A stretch of 64,000 nt of DNA, taken from NCBI RefSeq assembly GCF_002870965.1, contig NZ_PHSO01000005.1, forward strand, positions 558,001 through 622,000, given 5' to 3'. The notes beneath the pieces were generated by a model. That model made no database searches. It was not told where the DNA came from and saw nothing but the letters and a program-made list of their open reading frames with translations. The position numbers were made by a program, and so were the translations under genes. The stretch comes from Tsuneonella flava. Lineage in GTDB: Bacteria; Pseudomonadota; Alphaproteobacteria; Sphingomonadales; Sphingomonadaceae. Positions 26,212 to 32,094 of the stretch are shown here, one piece after another; positions within the stretch are counted from its first letter, which is position 1, and every line of letters starts with the position of its first letter.

Positions 26212-26582
26212 AAAGCGTTGATGAACCGAAAATCCTTGAATTCACAAGGGTAAGTTATCCCCAAATCGGGGATGGCGTAGAGGTGCTAACGAGACAAAGG
26301 AGAGGATTGAGCCCGCAGGGGAACGGTGGGAATATCCATTGGACTATGGAGCTTGTGATTGGAAGCAAGTCAGTGGCAGTAGCTCGGCACATGGTCAGGC
26401 CCCTTACAAGCCGAGCAAACGGCCACTCCCGCACTCTGAAAGGCGGCTGCTTTCCGCAAGATTTGATCTGGTCTCGAACGTCCGAAATTGGGGCGCATAA
26501 CGACCGCCTGTAAAAGAGAGAGGAGGGAGCTTTGGTTTTCCTGAACCGGGACATGTCCGTCCCGGCGATCAGGAGAACTCCC
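26212..26582 (+). promoter_or_regulatory. intergenic region with the SD-sequestering leader of ardC
   Basis: No gene is supported in this stretch. Its end folds well: TCCTGA (26539-26544) pairs with TCAGGA (26569-26574), and inside it CCGGGAC (26546-26552) pairs with GTCCCGG (26559-26565). The ribosome site lies in the 3' arm. A purine-rich GAGAGAGGAGGGAGCTTT box precedes it and resembles the box before the strawberry-notch gene. The right junction of the inserted cargo should lie upstream of this leader. Confidence 0.5.
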
Positions 26583-27512
26583 ATGACTAAGCCCAGCCGC
26601 ACTGCATCGACTTCGCCAGCTCAGCGCATCACCGCCGCAATTATAGAGAAGCTAGAGCAAGGCACAAAGCCTTGGGTCAAGCCGTGGCGCGGAGTGCCCG
26701 TCTCGCGGCCCTTGCGCTCCTGCGGGACGCCTTATCGCGGCATGAACACTTTCTGGTTGTGGATGGTGGCCGATGGCTGTGGCTACGCCTCGCCCTACTG
26801 GATGACCTATCGCCAGTGTCAGGCGCTCGGCGGACAGGTCCGCAAGGGTGAGAAATCGACCATCGCGATTTTCTACAAGAGCTACACCAAGGAGGTCGAA
26901 AACGCCGAGGGCGAAGCGGACACCGAGAACCGGCGCGTGCTCAAGGCCTATGCCGTGTTCAATGCCGACCAGTGCGACGGCCTCCCTGCATTCTACCACC
27001 CCAAGCCGCTGTTTGCAGCACTTGAGCCCGAAGGACGCGAAAAGCGGCTCGATGCCTTCTTCACCCGGATCGAGGCAGACCTGCGGCATCATGGAGCCCA
27101 GGCCTATTACGAGCCGCAGCGTGACCGGGTCACCATGCCGCCAGCCGAACTCTTCGAAGCCTATGACCACTATTACGCAACGCTTGCCCACGAGCTGTCG
27201 CACTGGACGGGGCATTCTTCGCGGCTCGACCGCGATCTCAAGAACCGCTTCGGCAGCGATGACTATGCTGCCGAGGAATTGATCGCCGAGCTGTCCTCGG
27301 CCATCCTCGGGGCCGAACTGGGTCTTCCGGTCACCCACCTCGACCATCACGCCAGCTACATCGCGTCCTGGCTCAAGATCCTCAAATCGGACGAGCGCGC
27401 CATCCTGAGCGCTGCGGCCAAGGCCGAGGAAGCGGCCAGCCTGCTTCTCGAACTGGGTGGTCACCAATCCCTGGAAGGCGAGGCCGATGTCGATTCCGCC
27501 GATGCGGCCTGA
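26583..27512 (+). CDS. ardC: ArdC-family antirestriction protein
   Basis: A 309-residue protein. The N-terminal ssDNA-binding ArdC_N domain has ITAAIIEKLEQGTKPWVKPW, YRGMNTFWLW and GGQVRKGEKSTIAIFYKSY. The C-terminal zincin-like metallopeptidase domain has the metal motif LAHELSHWTGHSSRLDRDL. ArdC coats incoming single-stranded DNA and protects it from host restriction during conjugation. The ATG at 26583 follows CAGGAGAACTCCC in a hairpin leader. It belongs to the transfer-establishment set with DUF2493 and SSB downstream. Confidence 0.92.
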   Translation: MTKPSRTASTSPAQRITAAIIEKLEQGTKPWVKPWRGVPVSRPLRSCGTPYRGMNTFWLWMVADGCGYASPYWMTYRQCQALGGQVRKGEKSTIAIFYKSYTKEVENAEGEADTENRRVLKAYAVFNADQCDGLPAFYHPKPLFAALEPEGREKRLDAFFTRIEADLRHHGAQAYYEPQRDRVTMPPAELFEAYDHYYATLAHELSHWTGHSSRLDRDLKNRFGSDDYAAEELIAELSSAILGAELGLPVTHLDHHASYIASWLKILKSDERAILSAAAKAEEAASLLLELGGHQSLEGEADVDSADAA

Positions 27513-27523
27513 GGAGCAGTGAG

Positions 27524-27964
27524 ATGGGACGTTCCGTCAGCTATCCGACCGGCTCCGTGGTGGCCTTTCGCCTGCTCGATGACGGCGAAGAGGACGATGT
27601 AGACTGGGCCTACGAGTGCCTCGTCGACGAGGTCATCGATACTACGAAGGCGACCTTTCCTTCCTTTCAGCGCTTCGATGGATGGCGCGGCCGCGAGGAC
27701 CGTATCCTCCTGCGAAACGCCTTCGCTGATTGCGGCATATCGACTTATTGTGGGCTCGCCGCGATCTGGCTCGCCGAACGCGATGATTCCCATTACTGGG
27801 AGGCGGACATCTACGTCCCACGAACTGCAAGGGCACGGCATTGGCTCGCCCAAGTGTCGGGAAGGTTCATCGACCTGTTCGGTGAGCTGCGCCTGGTCGG
27901 GCGGTTCTCGAATGGCGAAGCGATCTTCGAGCGCTCCCGATCCGCTTGCGACACCGGGTCCTGA
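27524..27964 (+). CDS. conserved element protein of unknown function
   Basis: A 146-residue soluble acidic protein. It starts MGRSVSYPTGSVVAFRLLDDGEEDDVDWAYECLVDEV, with GWRGREDRILLRNAF and AAIWLAERDDSHYWEADIYVPRTARARHWL further on. No signal peptide or membrane segment is seen. The ATG at 27524 is 11 bp past ardC with a GAGGAGCAGTGAG ribosome site, so it is co-transcribed with ardC. Its position between an antirestriction gene and a DUF2493 gene suggests a role in early establishment. No family is recognised with confidence. Confidence 0.65.
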   Translation: MGRSVSYPTGSVVAFRLLDDGEEDDVDWAYECLVDEVIDTTKATFPSFQRFDGWRGREDRILLRNAFADCGISTYCGLAAIWLAERDDSHYWEADIYVPRTARARHWLAQVSGRFIDLFGELRLVGRFSNGEAIFERSRSACDTGS

Positions 27965-28125
27965 TCCTGCCTCATCCCAGTCCGCCGGGAGAGGCCCTTG
28001 GGCCGGTCGGGTCGAGCCGCAACCTGCGGCCCTTCGGCCCGTGTTGCCCGCGCCAGCCTAGGGCCGCAGGTTTCCCGCTACGCGGTGCGTCTCGCCCCTT
28101 TCCCCGGCCCTGATCGGGCTCCGGC

Positions 28126-28176
28126 GGACAGGCCCGAGGCAATGGTGCCTCCTGTCCTTGTCCCCGCGATCAGGAG
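28126..28176 (+). promoter_or_regulatory. switch-like leader of the DUF2493 gene
   Basis: GGACAG/CTGTCC (28126-28131, 28152-28157) and GAGGCA/TGCCTC (28136-28141, 28146-28151) form a long hairpin with a four-base bulge. CTCCTG at 28149-28154 can instead pair with CAGGAG (28171-28176), the ribosome site. The two folds exclude each other. Confidence 0.5.
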
Positions 28177-28183
28177 ACACCCC

Positions 28184-29119
28184 ATGTACGACAGCTTCAT
28201 CGATCAGTTGAGCGGCCTCGACCTTTCAGGCCTCAGCATCAGGCCAGCCCCTTTCAACGAGACCGACTTTCCCTGCGAGGATGCGATCGACCAGACGCTT
28301 GGTGCCGTATGGTCCGACCTCTTCGCGATGTTTTCCGACACGGCCCTGGAAGCTGATGCCGAGGATATCGCCTGGGGCATGGTCAATCTCTTTCACCGTG
28401 CTGCAAGTCGGAAGTCCGCTCAGCTCGACCGGGCCAGCGACGAGATCCGGGTCCTCCTCGCATCAGCCGATGGCTCCGAAGTGCACTCGAGCAATCTGGA
28501 AGAGCAGGTCGAACGTGCACAGGCTGCCGAAGCCAGCATGCTGGCCTTCGAGCAGATGCGCGAGGCTGCGGCAGCACTCTACCGCGACGAGACCGGTTCC
28601 TCGTGGAAGCCCGTTTCCGGCTCGCGCACGAGCCATTCGCGAAACCTCACATCGGCCGTGATCGATGCCCGCGATTTCCTTCGCGCACGCGCCGAGAACC
28701 GGCGTCATGCCCTGATCCCGGAGGGAACTCCAATCGTCTTTGCCGGTGGTCGTCAGAGCTTCGAGAGCGCAGAGGATGCGCGTGTCTACGCCGACAATAT
28801 CTGGGCGACGCTCGACAAGGTTCGCGACGTGGTTCCCGATCTCTTCCTGGTCCATGGCGGCGACGGCAAGGGTGCCGATCGCCTGGCCGCGAGCTGGGCC
28901 GAGCGCCGCGAAGTGCAGCAGCTGACCTATTCGCTCGACCGTCGTCTCGGTGCCCGCGCCGGGTTCAAGCGCAACGAGCAGATGCTCTCGCTCAATCCGC
29001 GTTATGTTGTCGCCTTTCCGGGCAATGGCGTGACCGAACGGCTCGTCATTGATGCCAAGGTACGTCGGATCACCGTGGTCGATCGTCGTGGTCCGTTGGG
29101 CACCTCTCCGGGGTCCTGA
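28184..29119 (+). CDS. DUF2493 (SLOG-like, YspA-type) protein
   Basis: A 311-residue protein. A helical N-terminal region (residues 1-180) is followed by a DUF2493 Rossmann-like domain: IVFAGGRQSFESAEDARVYADNIWATLDKVR, LFLVHGGDGKGADRLAASWAERR and RNEQMLSLNPRYVVAFPGNGVTERLVIDAK. This SLOG-superfamily fold binds nucleotides or DNA, as in DprA. Homologues are almost always on plasmids and integrative elements. The ATG at 28184 follows CAGGAGACACC in a hairpin leader; the longer frame upstream covers that leader and is rejected. Confidence 0.85.
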   Translation: MYDSFIDQLSGLDLSGLSIRPAPFNETDFPCEDAIDQTLGAVWSDLFAMFSDTALEADAEDIAWGMVNLFHRAASRKSAQLDRASDEIRVLLASADGSEVHSSNLEEQVERAQAAEASMLAFEQMREAAAALYRDETGSSWKPVSGSRTSHSRNLTSAVIDARDFLRARAENRRHALIPEGTPIVFAGGRQSFESAEDARVYADNIWATLDKVRDVVPDLFLVHGGDGKGADRLAASWAERREVQQLTYSLDRRLGARAGFKRNEQMLSLNPRYVVAFPGNGVTERLVIDAKVRRITVVDRRGPLGTSPGS

Positions 29120-29189
29120 GGGGTCATTCATCATCAGCATCTACATTGCCGGGATGTGCATTCGGCGCTGACCCGCCTATGGGCCGGTC

Positions 29190-29459
29190 ATGCAACTTGA
29201 CGATCTGCTGCAGCGCTACTTTGCCACCACCGACCTCTCCGGGGTTGCCCCCGACACGTTGTCAGCCGGCATCGAGCATTGCCGGGTCGATCTCGGCCTT
29301 GAGGAGGACCGGGGCAAGCGCTTTGCACTGTGGTCGTTCCTGCACATGTTCGGGTCAGCCCCTGACCTCGATGTGGCGTTCGAGAACGAGGAAGACCGGG
29401 AAGCCGCCCGCAACTTCATGGATCTGCTGGCGGCATCGGAAGGCGATGGGGTACGCTGA
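29190..29459 (+). CDS. small conserved element protein, function unknown
   Basis: An 89-residue acidic soluble protein (MQLDDLLQRYFATTDLSGVAPDTLSAG, then ALWSFLHMFGSAPDLDVAFENEEDREAARNFMDLL). The size, acidic charge and helical pattern resemble the small orphan proteins often found with DUF2493 and SSB on sphingomonad elements. The ATG at 29190 lies 70 bp past the DUF2493 stop. The following 29460-29684 stretch shows no supported gene. Confidence 0.6.
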   Translation: MQLDDLLQRYFATTDLSGVAPDTLSAGIEHCRVDLGLEEDRGKRFALWSFLHMFGSAPDLDVAFENEEDREAARNFMDLLAASEGDGVR

Positions 29460-29684
29460 TTGCAGCAGGGTCACGTGAGCCTTCAAGCCCGCACCCGATA
29501 CCCATCCGGCTTTCTTCGCGAACAGTCCTGAACCAGGTCAGCTGAGGACAGCAACCCGTTCCTTTCCGGCCGTGTGGTCGCGCTTCGCGCGCCTGCCCGC
29601 ACCACCCGTCATGAACAGGTTCCCCTTCGGCCCTTCTGGCCTGCGGTGCAGTCCTCCCATGCCCTGCTTCTTCTGGATGTTCGC

Positions 29685-29707
29685 AAGCCGGAGATGGTCT
29701 CCGGTTT
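29685..29707 (+). promoter_or_regulatory. leader hairpin upstream of ssb
   Basis: AAGCCGGAGA (29685-29694) pairs with TCTCCGGTTT (29698-29707), ten pairs with one G-U and a 3-nt loop. It ends 22 bp before the ssb start codon. GTCCT near 29651 can also reach AGGAC near the ribosome site, but this is weaker. Confidence 0.4.
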
Positions 29708-29729
29708 GAGGAACTGAAGGACTTACACC

Positions 29730-30128
29730 ATGACCAATATCGCAATCCTCACCGGCCGCATCGCTCGCGATCCGGACACCCGCGAGACCAAGGGTGGCAC
29801 CAATGTCACCGGGATCACCGTCGTCACCGATCGCCCCGCACGCGACAAGGACGGCAAGACCTACAAGGACGAGAACGGCTACACCGCCAAGGAAAGCGAG
29901 TTCCATCGGGTGACCTGCTTCAACGGCCTCGCCAAGACCGTCGGCCAGTACTGCTCCAAGGGCCAGTTGGTCAGCGTGCAGGGCCGCATCCACTACACCC
30001 AGTGGGAGGACAAGGACGGGGTCACGCGCTACGGCACCGAGATCCTCGCGGATAAGGTCGACTTCCTCTCCCGCGGTAGTGGTTCGAGCGACGACAACGA
30101 CAACACCGACGCTCCCGATATCGACTGA
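29730..30128 (+). CDS. ssb: single-stranded DNA-binding protein
   Basis: A 132-residue OB-fold SSB. It has the N-terminal MTNIAILTGRIARDPDTRETKGGTNVTGITVVTDRP, then ESEFHRVTCFNGLAKTVGQYCSKGQLVSVQGRIHYTQWEDKDGVTRYGTEILADKVDFL, and an acidic C-terminal tail ending in NTDAPDID rather than the DFDDDIPF tip of chromosomal SSBs. It binds ssDNA during transfer or replication of the element. The altered tail may change partner binding. A strong hairpin at 30154-30190 follows. Confidence 0.93.
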   Translation: MTNIAILTGRIARDPDTRETKGGTNVTGITVVTDRPARDKDGKTYKDENGYTAKESEFHRVTCFNGLAKTVGQYCSKGQLVSVQGRIHYTQWEDKDGVTRYGTEILADKVDFLSRGSGSSDDNDNTDAPDID

Positions 30129-30153
30129 CATCGATGCCGGTCGTCCCCCTTAC

Positions 30154-30190
30154 GAAGAGGCTCTGCCGCAAGCGGCAGGGCCTCTTCTTC
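30154..30190 (+). terminator. terminator hairpin downstream of ssb
   Basis: GAAGAGG (30154-30160) pairs with CCTCTTC (30181-30187), and an inner CTGCCGC/GCGGCAG stem sits between them with a 2-nt loop shared by the stacked arms. It is followed by TTCTGTGG rather than a T-run. It can serve both ssb and the convergent gene at 30196-30462. Confidence 0.6.
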
Positions 30191-30195
30191 TGTGG

Positions 30196-30462
30196 TTAAT
30201 GGGTTCCCGGCGCTGCATTCGAAGCACGGGTTGCACCGCGCCCCGTCAGTTTCTCGATCGCGGCATCCTCGCCGAGTTTCCCGAGTTCTTCGGCAACCTT
30301 CCTAAGCCCCTTCTTCGAGAAGCTTTCGAGGCCGCTTCCCAGGATGATTTCGCCGAGTTCCCTGGCCGCTTGCACTTCAAGTTCGCGTTGTTTGGCGTCG
30401 AGCGCCTCGCGGTCCGCTTCGAGCTTTTGCAGGGCTGCAATCGCGCTCCTGTTTCGGGGCAT
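30196..30462 (-). CDS. TraD/DUF6437-like small helical protein
   Basis: An 88-residue basic helical protein starting MPRNRSAIAALQKLEADREALDAKQRELEVQAARELGEIILGSGLESFSKKGLRKVAEELGKLGEDAAIEKL. The long coiled coil (residues 5-45) followed by a short helix resembles the small conjugal-transfer TraD/TraC-type accessory proteins, and also DUF6437, which is common on sphingomonad elements. It is the only minus-strand gene in this part of the backbone. The ATG at 30462 is preferred to the longer frame, which has no protein-like start. The DNA-transfer role is an inference. Confidence 0.55.
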   Translation of the reverse strand: MPRNRSAIAALQKLEADREALDAKQRELEVQAARELGEIILGSGLESFSKKGLRKVAEELGKLGEDAAIEKLTGRGATRASNAAPGTH

Positions 30463-30770
30463 GTTTCTTGTCCTTTTGTCCCCCTCGCATCTGCTCCCCG
30501 GTTGTTTCCATGCCCGCGTCATCGGGGTGTAGGAAAGGCAATTCGCACCCAGCAGGCGTTCGATATTGGGGCGGAGGTGGTGGGTCCTGGCTCACGGTTC
30601 TCCCAGCATGATGGCCTTGCGCCTCCCGCCTCAAGGACGGCGGGGCCCCACCATTTTGCCCGCCACCGGATTGCATCCGGCAGCGATCAAAATCGTTTCC
30701 CCCACCGCCGCTATTGCGGTCGCCCATCCGGGCGATCCTTGACCCGGGATGCACAAGACCATCGCGCGCA

Positions 30771-30802
30771 CCTCCTGTCGTCTCACGACAGAAATCAGGA
30801 GG
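30771..30802 (+). promoter_or_regulatory. switch-like leader of the 73-residue protein gene
   Basis: CTGTCG/CGACAG (30775-30780, 30786-30791) form a hairpin with loop TCTCA. Alternatively CCTCCTG (30771-30777) pairs with CAGGAGG (30796-30802), which is the ribosome site. The arms overlap at CTG, so the folds compete. Confidence 0.5.
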
Positions 30803-30808
30803 ATTATC

Positions 30809-31030
30809 ATGGCTTATTCGATGCATTGCGCCCTTCCGTCCCGGAGCTATTTCGAGGCTCTGGAAACAGCCGAGAAGAGAGCGCTGCACAGCTTCTTCGA
30901 TCAGCACGTTATCGAGGATGACGAGCTCGGGTACTTTGCCCTCGACGAGGGTGACTACAACATGTTGCCAGCACATCTCGCAGCGCGGGTGGTCCACACG
31001 ATCCACGGTGGCATGCTCGACGAGTTCTGA
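30809..31030 (+). CDS. 73-residue element protein of unknown function
   Basis: A small acidic soluble protein with MAYSMHCALPSRSYFEALETAEKRALHSFFDQHVI, then DDELGYFALDEGDYNMLPAHLAARVVHTIH. The start is fixed by the AGGAGG site 7 bp upstream and the strong leader. A perfect terminator follows directly, so it is transcribed alone or ends an operon. No family is recognised. Confidence 0.6.
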   Translation: MAYSMHCALPSRSYFEALETAEKRALHSFFDQHVIEDDELGYFALDEGDYNMLPAHLAARVVHTIHGGMLDEF

Positions 31031-31040
31031 GACTACCGAC

Positions 31041-31076
31041 AGGGCGGGAACCGGGAACGGTTCCTGCCCTTTTTTC
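31041..31076 (+). terminator. Rho-independent terminator
   Basis: AGGGC (31041-31045) and GGAACC (31047-31052) pair with GGTTCC (31059-31064) and GCCCT (31066-31070), and a run of T follows at 31070-31075. It ends the transcript of the 73-residue protein gene. Confidence 0.8.
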
Positions 31077-31079
31077 TTG

Positions 31080-31729
31080 TTCGCCGGGTAGTCCAATCAA
31101 GCACAAGAAACCGGCTCGGTCGGTTGCTCTGACGGTCGCCCACCGCAATGCGGCGGCGCCCGATATGTGGAGCGGGGCTGTGGACGCACTCTGTCCCGCG
31201 CATCTGGCGATGCGCTCCTGAGGGTGCGGCGTAATTTGTTCTTCGGCCCCGCGCGCACTTACGAACCGGCACCGGGTCGGGCGGCGGGAAGCTAGGGCAT
31301 GCGACATGCCCCGCTTGCCTTGCTTCCCACGCGCCCTTGGCCGCTGCCTCTTTCGCAGGTGCTGTCTTTGGCGGGAGGAGTTGAAATGCTCTCGATCTGC
31401 ATCCGAAGAGGTGCCAGGCCTGATTGCTCGCGCTCCAACATGGAGATCGGGAAAGGTCATCCTTGATCAATACCGCTTATTGCCTGGACCACCTCGCGCA
31501 CTTGGGAACAAGGGAGCACACCCTACCCCGCGATTTCGGGATTTATCTCTATGTTATTGCTAAAGAATATGGTTTTGGGCGGAATCAACCCGTCTGCGAG
31601 TAGAGCGGCTTTGCGCTGATCCGCAGACAACTCACATCCATCTATCATGCTGAAATATCGTTCGAATCTTTCGATTGACTGCGAGTTGTTCACGATTTAT
31701 TCTCATCGTCACCTTCCGCAAGGTGAGCC
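31080..31729. other. gene-free region upstream of traD/traA; possible oriT
   Basis: No convincing coding sequence is found here; the longer minus-strand frames are basic, cysteine- and proline-rich and read like antisense of GC-rich DNA. The region becomes AT-rich from about 31540. An inverted repeat GTCTGCG/CGCAGAC lies at 31592-31598 and 31622-31628 with a 23-bp spacer that itself contains AGCG/CGCT. The location between backbone and the mobilization genes fits an origin of transfer, but no nic site is recognised. Confidence 0.3.
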
Positions 31730-31756
31730 AGGTTCCGTCGGCCCGACAAGGAACCT
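31730..31756 (+). promoter_or_regulatory. SD-sequestering hairpin before the traD-proximal gene
   Basis: AGGTTCC (31730-31736) pairs with GGAACCT (31750-31756), with GTCG/CGAC (31737-31740, 31744-31747) stacked inside. The AAGGAA ribosome site of the gene starting at 31762 lies in the 3' arm. A second small hairpin CACCTT/AAGGTG lies just upstream. Confidence 0.5.
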
Positions 31757-31761
31757 GATTC

Positions 31762-32094
31762 ATGACCCGACAAGATCGGCTTCAGACATTCGTATCTCTC
31801 TCCGTAGGCAACTGGGTTCGCCAGTGTGCCGCGGACCACGGCGTTAGTGTTAGTGTTTTCATCCGTGACCTCATTGTCGCAGCGTGGCAACGCGATAATG
31901 AGGCGAAAGAACGCCCCGCAGGGCTCGATCCCGCGCGCCAGGCAATCTTCATTTCGGTGGCGCTCGATGCGCTTTTAGCCAGCCATTCTGACGCGAGTTT
32001 GCGCGACCGTACTCACGAAGCGTACCGGCGACGCCTCGAGCGTCTTGGCCTTCCTGTCAGCGCGAGCATGGGAGGCCAATCCCATGAAGCATAA
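31762..32094 (+). CDS. putative mobilization accessory protein upstream of the coupling protein
   Basis: A 110-residue protein. The N-terminus MTRQDRLQTFVSLSVGNWVRQCAADHGVSVSVFIRDLIVAAWQRD suggests a short beta strand followed by two helices, like a ribbon-helix-helix DNA-binding protein of relaxosomes (compare MobC/TraJ-type partners). The C-terminal half is helical (DPARQAIFISVALDALLASH, RTHEAYRRRLERLGL). It overlaps the coupling protein gene by 11 bp, so the two are co-translated. A relaxosome role is inferred from position and fold. Confidence 0.6.
   Translation: MTRQDRLQTFVSLSVGNWVRQCAADHGVSVSVFIRDLIVAAWQRDNEAKERPAGLDPARQAIFISVALDALLASHSDASLRDRTHEAYRRRLERLGLPVSASMGGQSHEA

Noticed and set aside
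26283-26513. A 76-residue plus-strand frame between the conflict gene and ardC
   Set aside because: No ribosome site and no protein-like features; the segment is more plausibly junction and leader DNA.
13853-30802. The repeated ATCAGGAG leaders as a CRISPR-like or insertion-sequence repeat family
   Set aside because: Copies are single, kilobases apart, always just before start codons and differ in their inner stems, so they are leaders rather than an array or IS ends.
30377-31096. A 239-residue minus-strand open frame
   Set aside because: It is antisense to the 73-residue gene and its leader, has proline/arginine-rich composition typical of the reverse strand of GC-rich DNA, and covers strong leader and terminator hairpins of the plus strand.
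31033-31470. A 145-residue minus-strand open frame in the gene-poor region before traD
   Set aside because: Cysteine-, proline- and arginine-rich sequence without recognisable motifs; it spans the terminator at 31041-31076, so coding is unlikely.
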